From positions 1-44,501 of the forward strand of contig WHTT01000054.1 in NCBI GenBank assembly GCA_009377605.1: DNA of 44,501 nucleotides. Reading direction: 5' to 3'. Source of the stretch: Luteitalea sp. (GTDB lineage: Bacteria; Acidobacteriota; Vicinamibacteria; Vicinamibacterales; Vicinamibacteraceae). The notes under the pieces were generated by a model. It did no database searches. It had not been told where the DNA came from and was given only the letters and a program-made list of their open reading frames with translations. Positions 17,038 to 25,036 of the stretch are shown here, one piece after another. The position numbers were made by a program, and so were the translations under genes. The first letter of the stretch is position 1. Each line of letters begins with the position of its first letter.

Positions 17038-17460
17038 ATGAAGACCACAGGCGGCTACGACGTTCTTCCGATCGGACGGGTTCACTCCGAGCTCAGTCAG
17101 CGTCACCAGGCGCCCAAGCAGGGTTCCGAGGGAGCCCCAGATGCTCGGCTGGAAATCTTTCCAAAGTTCGTCGCAGGCCTCGAAGGGATCACCGTCGGCA
17201 GCACGATCATCGTTCTTACATGGTTGCACGAAGCACAGCGAGACGTGCTGAGGGTCCATCCCCGCGATGATGAAACCCGCCCACAAACGGGCGTCTTTGC
17301 GACTCGTTCCTCGGATCGCCCGAATCCTGTAGGGCTCCACCGTGTCGCGGTTCTGCAGGTGGAGCCCACAGGCTGGCTGCACGTGCAAGGTCTCGAAGCG
17401 ATCAACAAGACGCCCGTTATCGACATCAAGCCCGTTCTCCACCGGTTGAATGATTCGTAA
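17038..17460 (+). CDS. trmO: tRNA (N6-threonylcarbamoyladenosine37-N6)-methyltransferase family, TrmO/TsaA-like
   Basis: A 140-residue protein from the ATG at 17038, with GAGAGGA seven bases upstream. TrmO uses SAM to methylate t6A37 in some threonine tRNAs. Family signs are LPIGRVHSEL at the N-terminus, IFPKFVAGLEGI, TWLHEAQRDVL, TRSSDRPNPVGLHRV (the hallmark RPNP(V/I)GL block, about residue 93) and IDIKPVLHRLN at the end. It matches the single-domain (beta-barrel only) length seen in many bacteria; the E. coli protein is longer. No operon partner: upstream is the broken decarboxylase, and downstream are remnants. Confidence 0.85.
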   Translation: MKTTGGYDVLPIGRVHSELSQRHQAPKQGSEGAPDARLEIFPKFVAGLEGITVGSTIIVLTWLHEAQRDVLRVHPRDDETRPQTGVFATRSSDRPNPVGLHRVAVLQVEPTGWLHVQGLEAINKTPVIDIKPVLHRLNDS

Positions 17461-17500
17461 GCGCGACGGCCAGCTGCGCGCCCGAAAACGGTTAACTCAT

Positions 17501-17645
17501 CTACCTGTTGAACCACTCGAGCATCTGCTCAGGATGCTCGGGGAAATAGTCGTACCCGTCCCAGCGCCGGGTAGTGCCCTCGATCCAGAACAGCTTCTTG
17601 TCCTCGACCGTCTGCCGACGAAGACCTTTTCCGCATTGTGCACCT
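17501..17645 (-). pseudogene. C-terminal remnant of an alpha/beta hydrolase
   Basis: The minus strand reads NAEKVFV in one frame. In the next frame it continues TVEDKKLFWIEGTTRRWD, GYDYFPEHPEQMLEWFNR and a stop at 17501. This resembles the last strand-helix of dienelactone-hydrolase-like alpha/beta hydrolases, with Asp/His-region segments such as LFWIEGTTRR-DGY. It is frameshifted and lacks everything before the last 45 residues, because the SDR gene ends two bases away. The homology call rests on memory of family tails. Confidence 0.5.
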
Positions 17646-17646
17646 G

Positions 17647-18483
17647 TCATGCGCCGGGTCTCGAACGGGGCCCGGTGAGCCGCAGGCTGAGATCGCGGAG
17701 GCGCTGGCGCGCCTTGCTATCGTAGGCTTGGTCATTCGCACGCGACTCCCGGAGGCCATCGAAATACAGACCGGTCCGACCCTCGAGCGTCGGCGAGACG
17801 GCGAGATTCAGGATGGCATCAGCGCCTTCCTCGACCGTGCTCCAGGGCGACACGCCGGCTTCACGCACCATGGTTGTGTTCATGAAGGTCGCCGGGTGCA
17901 GGCAGTTTGCCGTGATGCCGCTTCCGTCGAGCTCGTCTGCGAGGTCGAACGTGAACATGATCTGTGCGAGCTTGCTCTGGGCGTACGCGCGCATGCCGTC
18001 ATAGCCATGGATCAGCATCACGTCGTCGAAATCTATGGGGTGCTGGCCGACAGACGCTACGTTGACGATGCGGCTGGAAGCCTCGGCCATCATGACCGGC
18101 AGGAGAACACGCGTCAGAAGGAAGCCCGAGAGATAGTTGACGGCAAAGCGCAGCTCGTGGCCATCGGCGCTCGTCTCGCGTGGCGCACCGTGGCGGCCCG
18201 AGCCGACGCCAGCATTGTTGATGAGGAGCGCGAGCCGATCGGTTTCCTGCTGCACGGCCTCGGCCAGTTCCCGCACCGCCGCGAGCGACGCGAGGTTTGC
18301 AGGGAGAAACGTGGCGCTGCCGCCGCGCGCTTGGATCCGAGCTACCACTTCTTCGCCGCGCGGGGCATTGCGACCGTGCACCAACACTCGCGCCCCGGCG
18401 GCGCCGAGCCGCTGCGCGACCAGCCGGCCAACACCGTCTGTCCCGCCGGTAACAAGGGCGGTCTTTCCTTCCAATGTCTTCAT
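17647..18483 (-). CDS. Short-chain dehydrogenase/reductase (retinol-dehydrogenase-like)
   Basis: A 278-residue classical SDR. The NAD(P) site is TGGTDGVGRL (about residues 12-21). NNAGVG lies near 90, the catalytic Ser is in VNVASVG (about 140), and the YAQSK catalytic Tyr-Lys pair is near 168. CLHPATFMNT is the usual region after the active site. Length and motif spacing are normal, so the enzyme is probably active; the substrate cannot be told. It is divergent from the cyclase-family gene, with 78 bases between. The shared gap has a 6-bp inverted repeat that could bind a regulator. Confidence 0.9.
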   Translation of the reverse strand: MKTLEGKTALVTGGTDGVGRLVAQRLGAAGARVLVHGRNAPRGEEVVARIQARGGSATFLPANLASLAAVRELAEAVQQETDRLALLINNAGVGSGRHGAPRETSADGHELRFAVNYLSGFLLTRVLLPVMMAEASSRIVNVASVGQHPIDFDDVMLIHGYDGMRAYAQSKLAQIMFTFDLADELDGSGITANCLHPATFMNTTMVREAGVSPWSTVEEGADAILNLAVSPTLEGRTGLYFDGLRESRANDQAYDSKARQRLRDLSLRLTGPRSRPGA

Positions 18484-18504
18484 ACGAACCTCCGTCCGCG
18501 TCCC

Positions 18505-18525
18505 ACGCTACACTCAACATAGCGT
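18505..18525. promoter_or_regulatory. Inverted repeat in the SDR/cyclase divergent gap
   Basis: Perfect 6-bp arms ACGCTA and TAGCGT separated by nine bases (CACTCAACA). The position between two divergent start codons suits an operator for both genes. No regulator gene of matching kind is next to it. Confidence 0.35.
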
Positions 18526-18561
18526 AACCACTCTCATGTACAGTCCCTCGTGGAGCGAACC

Positions 18562-19464
18562 GTGAGCCAACGACGCGTACTGTTTGACTTCGAGATCGAT
18601 TTCGTCAACGGTGGTGGCCTCCAAGGCCAGCAGTTCCGGCTCGACATCCACGGCCAGGACATCGGTGACCAGGAACTGGCCGCGCTCGTCGTGCGGGACC
18701 TGCGCCTGCTGATGGTCGGCGAGGTCCGCATTCTGAACAAGCGGATCATCGAGGAGCCGCACAAGCGCGCCGCGCCGAAGCAGGACATCGCGGAATGGGC
18801 CACGCCTCGGATAGTGGACCTCAGCCACACGATCGAGAGCGGCATGATCACGTATCGCGGCTTGCCCGCTCCGCTCGTCTGCGACCACATGTCGTTCGAC
18901 GATTCGCGCACGCACTACGACGAGGGCACGCAGTTCAACATCGCACGCATCGACATGGTCGCCAACACTGGCACTTACGTGGATGTGCCGTATCACCGTT
19001 ATCACGACGGCGAAGACCTGTCTCGCGTGGCGCTCGAGCGGATGGCTGATTTACCCGGCACAGTGGTCCGCGTGACTGGGATGACCTGGCGCGCCATCGA
19101 CTGGACGGTCTTTGCCGCCAGCGAAATCAAGGGATACGCCGTGCTCGTCCACACGGGTTGGGATACCCACTGGCGTACTGACCGCTACTTCGAGGGACAT
19201 CCGTTTCTGACCGAGAAGGCGGCGCTGTATCTCCGCGACAATGGCGCGGCGCTGGTGGGCATCGATTCGCTGAATGTCGACGACACCTCCGGCGGCACGC
19301 GGCCGGTGCACTCAGTCCTGCTGGGCGCCGGGATCCCAATCGTGGAGCACATGACAGGCATGTCGGCGCTGCCGACATCTGGGTTCCGCTTCACCGCGGC
19401 GCCGCCAAGAGTGGCCGGCATGGGGAGCTTTCCCGTGCGGGCGTACGCACGTCTCGAACCATGA
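18562..19464 (+). CDS. Cyclase-family (kynurenine-formamidase-like) metal hydrolase with N-terminal extension
   Basis: A 300-residue protein. I prefer the GTG at 18562, since GGAG lies eight bases before it; a GTG at 18550 is in frame. Residues 1-75 (RRVLFDFEIDFVNGGGLQGQ, FRLDIHGQDI, LLMVGEVRILNKRIIEE) form a separate conserved-looking unit ahead of the cyclase domain. The cyclase domain itself starts at IVDLSHTIESGMITYRGLP. The usual metal motif HxGTHxDxPxH appears as NTGTYVDVPYH, so two canonical His ligands are replaced by Asn and Tyr. Later motifs LVHTGWD, GHPFLTEKAALYLRD, LVGIDSLNVDD and VEHM are intact. It is likely a cytosolic amidase/lactonase-type hydrolase, with substrate unknown. 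Confidence 0.8.
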   Translation: MSQRRVLFDFEIDFVNGGGLQGQQFRLDIHGQDIGDQELAALVVRDLRLLMVGEVRILNKRIIEEPHKRAAPKQDIAEWATPRIVDLSHTIESGMITYRGLPAPLVCDHMSFDDSRTHYDEGTQFNIARIDMVANTGTYVDVPYHRYHDGEDLSRVALERMADLPGTVVRVTGMTWRAIDWTVFAASEIKGYAVLVHTGWDTHWRTDRYFEGHPFLTEKAALYLRDNGAALVGIDSLNVDDTSGGTRPVHSVLLGAGIPIVEHMTGMSALPTSGFRFTAAPPRVAGMGSFPVRAYARLEP

Positions 19465-19518
19465 GCGGCGCGATGATCGTCGGCGCCCTCTGGCGTCCGG
19501 GCTATGTAACAGCGGCGG

Positions 19519-20412
19519 TCAATGGCCCGACGTCGCGAGCCGCGTGAGTATGTACGGCACGAAGGATCGCAGGTCATCCAACAGAAGCCGCATGATCCGG
19601 GTGGCGCTGTCTTGAAAGGCTGGCAGATTGTGCATCGCTTCGCCGCGCGTTGGGCCGACGAGGTCGGAAACGGCGCGAAGGATGAGGAGCCGGGTCTGGC
19701 GGCGGTCGGCGACCCGTGCGATCGCGCCGGATTCCCAGTCGGCGGCGGACGCGTCGGGGAAGCGCCGCAGCAGGTCGGGCAAGGCGGCAGGCACGAGGTC
19801 GCGATCGCCGGAGAGCAGCATTGTTCGCCTGACGCGCACGGGAAACCGATCGTGTCCAAGCCACTTCAGATCGATATCCGTTGAGTAAGCGTCGACAGCC
19901 TCGGACGCGTCACCCATGGCTTCGTGAATGTCGTAGACGACTGTACGTGTCACCAGCAGGCGGTCGCCGCGTTGAATGCGTCCTTCTATCCCGCCACAGG
20001 TGCCGAGGTTGATCACGACCTTCGGCTGCCACCGTGAAATGGCGTATTCTGCTGACGCGGCCGCGTCAATCTTTCCCCAGCCGCCGTGCATGAAGAGCAC
20101 CGGCTCGCCCGCGACAACGTGCGTAAAGAACTCCCCGTACGGTGAGCGTTCTACCTTCTGTGGCGCGAGCACTGCCTTCGTCGGGGCCCACTCGGCATTC
20201 GCGGAGATGAGGACGACCAGCCGAACGTGCTCCTGCGCGCTGGCCCTGGTTGCGCCAACGGCGGCTGCGAACATAAGGAAGAAACCCAACCGCAAGGCGA
20301 CACGCCGCAGACTCCAGAGAGTGAGATGAGATCTGGCGCAAACGTTGTGCCGGGCTCGTGCCGGCACGAGTCCATGCAGATTGCACATGCGAAGGCCACA
20401 AAACAATTCCAT
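19519..20412 (-). CDS. Exported nucleoside phosphorylase / MTA-SAH nucleosidase-like protein
   Basis: About 297 residues. The start is uncertain: ATGs at 20412, 20370 and 20454 are in frame. The hydrophobic LRLGFFLMFAAAVGATRASAQ near residue 45-65 looks like a signal peptide, so export is inferred. The mature part matches the PNP/UDP phosphorylase fold: VVLISANAEWAPTKAVL, HGGWGKIDAAASAEYAI, VINLGTCGGIEG, a DWESGAIA segment at the nucleoside site, and LRAVSDLV with the catalytic Asp. Family members cleave the glycosidic bond of purine nucleosides or methylthioadenosine. An exported version is less usual. No obvious operon partner. Confidence 0.78.
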   Translation of the reverse strand: MELFCGLRMCNLHGLVPARARHNVCARSHLTLWSLRRVALRLGFFLMFAAAVGATRASAQEHVRLVVLISANAEWAPTKAVLAPQKVERSPYGEFFTHVVAGEPVLFMHGGWGKIDAAASAEYAISRWQPKVVINLGTCGGIEGRIQRGDRLLVTRTVVYDIHEAMGDASEAVDAYSTDIDLKWLGHDRFPVRVRRTMLLSGDRDLVPAALPDLLRRFPDASAADWESGAIARVADRRQTRLLILRAVSDLVGPTRGEAMHNLPAFQDSATRIMRLLLDDLRSFVPYILTRLATSGH

Positions 20413-20505
20413 CACGTTATTCTCGGTCCGAAGAGACGACAACGAGCGCAGCACGCTGTGCGTCCAATGAGCCTACCGTCGTTGAGTGGTCTGAGGTGCG
20501 CACGC

Positions 20506-22035
20506 TCATCCGGTGTCGGCAAGGGGCTGCGACTCGCGCCTCGCTGTGAGCAGCGATTCAAAGAGCCGGTAACCCATGACAACGCTTGCAGCGTACGCAT
20601 TCCACGTGAGGATGATTGAGTACCTGTCGATGAACAATGTCGTCAGGGACAACATCAGATAGACGGCCGCGGGAATAATCACGAACGCTAAATCTGTCAG
20701 CGCTCTCTTGGCCGCCGCCAGGCAGACGTAGCTGCCGAACAAGATCCACACCAACAACATCATCACGGGCGGCAGGACGTCGTTCCACATGCCCCGATAG
20801 GCAAACAGAGGCGTTGCTTTGACGTGATCCACGAGGTCGCCGAGAATCGTGTTTCTCGCGCGATCGTAGAGCTGAGCATCCACCACGGTAACCGGGTCGT
20901 CTTCGCCGCCACGCTGATTGACGACGAGGAGTCGACGCCTGTACTCGGCGAAGATGTCACCAAAGTAGCTCCGTGTCGACGAGGGATCGCCGTCCCAGAT
21001 CTTCTCGTTATCGACCCCTACTCTGTGATCACGATTGATCATCTCGTAACGGCCATTGATACCAAAGTCATCATCACTTATGCCGGCAGCCTTCCCAACA
21101 GCAGGCCGCAGCATGTCGGGGCTGTACCAATACAACGCGGCATGGAGCTTGCCGTTCGCGATATCGTTGACAACCGACCTCGCATAGAGGGCGACGCCGC
21201 CTCTCGATGCAATCGCCCAGCGGTCGAAATGGGCATAGTTTCTGGCCATCCAAGGGCCCACGACTGCAAGGAACACGGCTGAAAATACGGCGAGGCCAGG
21301 GATGCTCGCGCGGCCAAGCCGTGCGGCCACGGCGTAGCCGCCAAGGGACAAGAGAATCAACGGATACGCGAAGAGAAGAATGCTCTTGGTCAAGCTGGCC
21401 AGGCCAAGGCTCAGGCCCGCCAGGGCGAACGAGGCCTTGCGCTGATCCTGCACGGCCCTTGCGAGACAGAGACTCGACGCGAGAATGAGCGCGCCCCCTT
21501 GGACCTCCGACATGAACCAGTTCACGGATTCATCCATGCTGCCACTCGAGACGACGTACACCCCAGGGAATAGCGAGGCAGCAAGGGAGAGGTAGTGGTT
21601 ACCGGTAAAGAACAACAGGGAGTAATAGACGAGGACCAAGCTCAGAGCAAGCCAAAGGCAATTGACGATCTTGACGATACGAACGAACCTGCTGCCCTTG
21701 CTGTTGAACCTGGACAAGGGCAATGTGGACAGCTCCTCGTCTCCAAACACAGCGGCGGCGACGGCCGCAACAGCAATGGGCACGGGCTCCCGGTACATGT
21801 TGGGGCGCACCGCGGCTTCGCTGTGGTGCGGATTGAGCCAATAGACATAGTAGGGCTCGGTGGAGAACGTGGAATGCTTCAATAGGTTGTAGACAGCTGT
21901 CATGTTCTCGAGCCCATCGGCGGCGAAGGGCTCGGCATCCACCTTGATCGAGGAGAAGAAGAGGAGAAGAGAAATGGAGGAGGCCAGGAGCGCGTTGGCG
22001 ATCCAAGACGGCGGCTTCGAGGTTGGCCTCAGCAC
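20506..22035 (-). CDS. GT39/PMT-like polytopic membrane glycosyltransferase
   Basis: A 509-residue integral membrane protein. A first membrane helix (IANALLASSISLLLFFSSI) is followed by a luminal-type loop carrying ADGLENMTAVYNLL, where the acidic residue resembles the catalytic Asp of ArnT/PMT enzymes. About ten more hydrophobic helices follow (for example LWLALSLVLVYYSLLFF, ILLFAYPLILLSLGGYAV, VFSAVFLAVVGPW, VMMLLVWILFGSYVCLAA). PWMARNYAHFDRW matches the PW.xRN signature common in GT39-like families. These enzymes transfer sugars from polyprenyl phosphates to lipids or proteins. The substrate is unknown. It stands alone, upstream of the nucleosidase on the same strand with about 90 bases between. 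Confidence 0.75.
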   Translation of the reverse strand: MLRPTSKPPSWIANALLASSISLLLFFSSIKVDAEPFAADGLENMTAVYNLLKHSTFSTEPYYVYWLNPHHSEAAVRPNMYREPVPIAVAAVAAAVFGDEELSTLPLSRFNSKGSRFVRIVKIVNCLWLALSLVLVYYSLLFFTGNHYLSLAASLFPGVYVVSSGSMDESVNWFMSEVQGGALILASSLCLARAVQDQRKASFALAGLSLGLASLTKSILLFAYPLILLSLGGYAVAARLGRASIPGLAVFSAVFLAVVGPWMARNYAHFDRWAIASRGGVALYARSVVNDIANGKLHAALYWYSPDMLRPAVGKAAGISDDDFGINGRYEMINRDHRVGVDNEKIWDGDPSSTRSYFGDIFAEYRRRLLVVNQRGGEDDPVTVVDAQLYDRARNTILGDLVDHVKATPLFAYRGMWNDVLPPVMMLLVWILFGSYVCLAAAKRALTDLAFVIIPAAVYLMLSLTTLFIDRYSIILTWNAYAASVVMGYRLFESLLTARRESQPLADTG

Positions 22036-22096
22036 GGCGGTGCCTCATGGATGGTGAATGATGGAATCGAGCCCGGCAGACACGACACGATGCTAT

Positions 22097-22573
22097 TCAC
22101 GAACCCGTCAATCGGGATGCACGCGCCGTTGCAAGGGCGATTGGGATTCCGATCAGGAGCATGTGCACCGCGATGCTGAGCGTAACCCATAACGGGTCCG
22201 TCGATCCGGGACCCGCTGCGGAGAGCGGCACGACGATGTAGTTCATGATCCCGTAGAGCAGGAGCCCATACCCGGCACCGCAGAGGTACGGATGTCGGAC
22301 GAGCAGTGGCCAACGGCGCGCCACCACGTAATACGTGACGGACATCGTCGTCGCGATCAGATCGTGCAAGGCGAGTCCCAGTGCCGCGGTCGCGCCGCCA
22401 CCGGAAAAGCTACTGTTGCCGAGGAGCCCGGCCGCGACCGATTGCAGGATCCCCTGCATCGAGACGCCCGCCTTCAACATCCAGAAGAGCCAGGCGTACA
22501 GAATGTCGAGCGTGCCTGCGGCAATGCCGCCGGCCAACACGAACGCCGCTACCCGAGCTCGCTGATCGGTCAT
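22097..22573 (-). CDS. Small membrane protein, YagU/DUF1440-like
   Basis: A 158-residue hydrophobic protein from the ATG at 22573 (MTDQRARVAAFVLAGG). The upstream in-frame ATG at 22654 adds a non-hydrophobic, arginine-rich stretch that looks non-coding. Four membrane helices are visible: VAAFVLAGGIAAGTLDILYAWLF, TAALGLALHDLIATTMSVTYYV, GYGLLLYGIMNYIVVPLSA and VTLSIAVHMLLIGIPIALATA. GGIAAGTLDI and LHDLIAT resemble uncharacterised bacterial inner-membrane proteins of the YagU type. Function unknown. Confidence 0.6.
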   Translation of the reverse strand: MTDQRARVAAFVLAGGIAAGTLDILYAWLFWMLKAGVSMQGILQSVAAGLLGNSSFSGGGATAALGLALHDLIATTMSVTYYVVARRWPLLVRHPYLCGAGYGLLLYGIMNYIVVPLSAAGPGSTDPLWVTLSIAVHMLLIGIPIALATARASRLTGS

Positions 22574-22676
22574 CGGACTCACACACTTCCGGCTCACTGC
22601 CACCACGCGCGTGCGCCACGTCGAGTCTACGCGAATACGGCCTAGCGAGACCAACGGCGCCCTGCCAGAGGAGGAA

Positions 22677-22704
22677 GGTAGGGACGCCTCGCCGAGGCGT
22701 CCGT
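22677..22704. repeat. REP-like hairpin repeat, copy R1
   Basis: GGTAGGGACGCCTCGCCGAG and the following GCGTCCGTT form a 9-bp stem (ACGCCTCGC/GAGGCGTCC region). It is the same unit as at 43488-43586 and 44450-44478: a GGTAGGG lead, then a GC stem around CGCCGAGG. It lies in the gap between the YagU-like gene and PadR. Confidence 0.75.
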
Positions 22705-22777
22705 TCCCCCTCCATCGGCACCGAGCGTGCGACCGCTCGAGCCGGGCAGGCGTCTTGGATAGAGCCTGCGGCAGGAT

Positions 22778-22810
22778 ATGCTAACGTTGTTGACATAGCT
22801 AGCTTAGCAT
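22778..22810 (+). promoter_or_regulatory. padR promoter and inverted-repeat operator
   Basis: A perfect 7-bp inverted repeat (ATGCTAA, 19 bases, TTAGCAT) encloses TTGACA at 22790-22795, a consensus -35. It ends six bases before the PadR start. PadR proteins commonly repress their own promoters at inverted repeats, so this is a likely autoregulatory operator. Confidence 0.55.
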
Positions 22811-22816
22811 GCTTGG

Positions 22817-23161
22817 ATGTGTAACGTGGCGCGACAAAAGAACGACATCCTTCAGGGCACCCTGGCCCTCCTCGTGCTCAGGACCCTCGCCGACGGCCAC
22901 CGGATGCACGGGTATGCGATCACCGCGCACATCCAGCGCGTGTCAGCCGACTTGCTGCGCGTTGAAGAAGGGTCGCTTTATCCTGCCCTTCACCGCATGG
23001 CCCAGGACGGATGGCTGCGCGCAGAGTGGGGCGTGACCGAGAAGAACCGGCAGGCGCGCTTCTACGTCATCACCAAGGCGGGCCGACGGCAGCTCGCGCT
23101 CGAGGAAGAGAGCTGGGCGCGGCTCTGCAGCGGCGTTCAGCGCGTGCTGCGCTACGCCTGA
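22817..23161 (+). CDS. PadR family transcriptional regulator
   Basis: A 114-residue winged-helix regulator. The N-terminus ARQKNDILQGTLALLVL, then HGYAITAHIQ, LLRVEEGSLYPALHRMAQDG, and the wing ITKAGRRQLALEEESW are textbook for the short PadR subfamily that is very frequent in Acidobacteria, usually beside ADOP-type permeases. The ADOP gene in this window is about 3.7 kb away, so a link is possible but not shown. The start is ATG 22817; a more typical start would be the GTG nine bases later (MARQKND). The C-terminus VQRVLRYA is the normal end. Confidence 0.9.
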   Translation: MCNVARQKNDILQGTLALLVLRTLADGHRMHGYAITAHIQRVSADLLRVEEGSLYPALHRMAQDGWLRAEWGVTEKNRQARFYVITKAGRRQLALEEESWARLCSGVQRVLRYA

Positions 23162-23189
23162 ACCAGCCGCCCGACGGGGGAGAGCAGCG

Positions 23190-23255
23190 CTGGCGGGCCT
23201 CATGCGGGCGAGCGAGCGCGGACAGCGCTTCACTATCCAGGATCAGGACGGCCAC
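23190..23255 (-). pseudogene. Truncated PIN-domain (VapC-like) toxin
   Basis: Starting with GTG at 23255, overlapping the end of the antitoxin gene, the minus strand reads AVLILDSEALSALARPHEAR. This is the first strand and helix of a PIN-domain ribonuclease, with the first catalytic Asp in LILD. After about 22 residues homology ends, and the frame enters sequence shared with the 3' side of padR. The toxin has lost more than 80% of its expected length. Confidence 0.65.
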
Positions 23256-23461
23256 AGCGAGTCGTAGTGCTCGATCAACTCGACGGAGGGCTTGCCGTAC
23301 TCGTTATCGAGCTCGTCGAGGTAATTGGTGAGAGCGTCGCGCTCGAGCTCGTGCTCGACGGCCCGTGCGACAAACCCGCTCAGGCCACGGTCACCGACGT
23401 GCTCTTCTACGCGAGATGCAAGTTCTTCTTCCACGCTGACGGACCACTTGCGAACAGCCAT
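23243..23461 (-). CDS. Antitoxin of a VapBC-like module, orphaned
   Basis: A 72-residue protein, MAVRKWSVSVEEELASRVEE, HVGDRGLSGFVARAVEHELE and an acidic tail (YLDELDNEYGKPSVELIEHY). The N-terminal strand followed by two helices fits a ribbon-helix-helix DNA-binding antitoxin, and the tail would bind the toxin. The following toxin gene overlaps it but is cut after about 22 codons, so the antitoxin is now a solitary regulator. The frame is intact. Confidence 0.7.
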   Translation of the reverse strand: MAVRKWSVSVEEELASRVEEHVGDRGLSGFVARAVEHELERDALTNYLDELDNEYGKPSVELIEHYDSLWPS

Positions 23462-23499
23462 GATTCAATCCCACCACTGTAGGAAAGCGGGCGACAGGG

Positions 23500-24405
23500 T
23501 CACCGTGCAAGCTGCGGATAGCGATCGAGCAGCTCCTTCGAGTACTCGCCCCGTTCCTGACCGAGCACGCGCTTCAGTTGTTCTGCATTCACGGCCGCCT
23601 GCGCGTTTGCGTGATTGTTCAGATAGCCGAACGTGAGGGGCACGATGCGGCGAACGGCGTCCAGGGTTTCCGCGAGCTCGTTGAGCTCGCCCTCGCTATA
23701 GAGGTAGTCGTAGCGCTCCCACGCCTTACCGTGCCTCCACCATTTCGCCGCATTTCGCCCGTGTAAGCGGAGGTAATAGAACGTCTCGATGTTCGGGAGC
23801 TGATTCTGTCTGATCGAGCTCCGAAACTTCGGCTCATCGATCTGCGTCCACGCCGCGTGATGAGCGTTGAGCAGCCTCAGCGTCGCGGCCACGTCATCGC
23901 TCCATGTGCGATCACGCAGCTCCACGGCGCAGCGATACGCGCCAAAGGTCCGCAAGAGCCACTCCAGCGATTCAAGATTCTCTGGCGTGTTCTTGAAGCT
24001 CGCCGGATATTGGATCAGCACCGCGCCAAGCTTGCCGGCCTCTGCGAGTGGATCGAGGCCGCGCCGCACCTCATCGACGTCGGCTGGGCCGAGCTGGGGG
24101 TCGAGTCGCGGGTTCCGGCGGGCGAACTCACGCGGATGCGTGAACTTCTCCCACAGCTTGACGCTGAAGAGAAAGCCGTTCGGCGTGCGCTCGACCCACG
24201 TGCGGGAGATCTCCTGAGTCGCAGGCCGGTAGAAGGTGTTGTTGATTTCAACCGTATTGAAACGATCGGCGTAGTAGGCGAGCGCATCGAAGCCCTTGGG
24301 TTGGCGGAACGGGTAAAACAGACCGCGCCAGCTCGCCTCGCCCCGCGTGTAGTCCCACCCCGAGGTTCCGATGCGCACGTCGCCCTCGCCACGCTGTTCG
24401 GGCAT
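23500..24405 (-). CDS. DUF72 (YecE-like) protein
   Basis: A 301-residue TIM-barrel-like protein of the DUF72 family, normal length. Signs are VRIGTSGWDYTRGEASWRG (about residue 10), FNTVEINNTFYRP (about 48), FLFSVKLWEKFTHP, LGAVLIQYPASFKNTP, CAVELRDRTW, TFYYLRLHGRN and YLNNHANAQAAVNA. The family is widespread, but its function is unproven. It stands alone between the antitoxin and the VOC gene, all on the minus strand. Confidence 0.9.
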   Translation of the reverse strand: MPEQRGEGDVRIGTSGWDYTRGEASWRGLFYPFRQPKGFDALAYYADRFNTVEINNTFYRPATQEISRTWVERTPNGFLFSVKLWEKFTHPREFARRNPRLDPQLGPADVDEVRRGLDPLAEAGKLGAVLIQYPASFKNTPENLESLEWLLRTFGAYRCAVELRDRTWSDDVAATLRLLNAHHAAWTQIDEPKFRSSIRQNQLPNIETFYYLRLHGRNAAKWWRHGKAWERYDYLYSEGELNELAETLDAVRRIVPLTFGYLNNHANAQAAVNAEQLKRVLGQERGEYSKELLDRYPQLAR

Positions 24406-24442
24406 GCTTCTAGTCTAAGCGGATCCCTGATGGCCACAGTAC

Positions 24443-24474
24443 GTAGCGAGGGGTCTTTAGACCCCCCGCCCTAC
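24443..24474. repeat. REP-like hairpin, variant R6
   Basis: GTAGCGAGGGGTCT, TT, AGACCCCCCGCCCTAC form a stem with GTAG/CTAC ends, the same layout as the GGTAGGG repeats but with a GGGGTCT stem. The last bases include the stop codon of the VOC gene, so it may also act as its terminator. Confidence 0.55.
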
Positions 24475-24884
24475 TGGACCGCTTTCGGATCCATCCAGAA
24501 GACTTCCCAATGATGTCCATCGAGGTCGTAGAAGCTCCAGCCGTACATGAAGCCGTGGTCCTGCGGATCCATCGCGTGCGTGCCACCCGCAGCGATGGCC
24601 TTCTTCACCACCTCATCCACTTCCGTCTTGTCGTCGCACGAAAACCCGAAGAGCCCTTCGACCTGCTTGGCCGTGTCCAACGGCTCACGCTTGGTAAACG
24701 TCTTGAAGTAGGGCTCGGCGAGAAGCATCACGAATGCCTCGTCGCTGACGATCATGCACGCCGCGTTCTCGTCCGTGAACTTCGGGTTGAACGCGAAGCC
24801 GAGGCTCGAGAAGAATTCCATCGACTTCTTCAGATCGCGGACGGGCAGGTTGACGAAGAGCTTTCTGGAACGTTGTTCTGCCAT
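24471..24884 (-). CDS. VOC (glyoxalase/bleomycin-resistance-like) family protein
   Basis: A 137-residue protein with two betaalphabetabetabeta halves: [36 protein letters not shown] at the front and [48 protein letters not shown] at the back. It resembles the YdfO/YaeR-like 'extradiol-dioxygenase-like' group, whose members often sit next to ECF sigma factors. An ECF sigma remnant lies just upstream on the same strand, consistent with that former arrangement. The enzymatic role is unknown. Confidence 0.85.
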   Translation of the reverse strand: MAEQRSRKLFVNLPVRDLKKSMEFFSSLGFAFNPKFTDENAACMIVSDEAFVMLLAEPYFKTFTKREPLDTAKQVEGLFGFSCDDKTEVDEVVKKAIAAGGTHAMDPQDHGFMYGWSFYDLDGHHWEVFWMDPKAVQ

Positions 24885-24935
24885 GAGTCTCTCGATGAGT
24901 GAGTTGGGCTCGCTCTATTGATCCGTCCAAGCATC

Positions 24936-25034
24936 TTATCTTCCCGCACGCGTCGGTAGCAGCGCGCGCAGGCGATGGTCGCGCAGCCAGAGCCCTGCCC
25001 AGAGCAGCGCAGCCAGGTACGTCGGGAACAGCGT
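24936..25034 (-). pseudogene. C-terminal fragment of a small membrane protein (DoxX-like)
   Basis: The minus strand reads [20 protein letters not shown], then [13 protein letters not shown] and a stop at 24936. One hydrophobic helix followed by RDxRLRALxP resembles the end of DoxX-like membrane proteins. It is joined out of frame to the start of an ECF sigma factor, so neither gene is whole. The family call is tentative. Confidence 0.35.
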
Positions 25035-25036
25035 GT

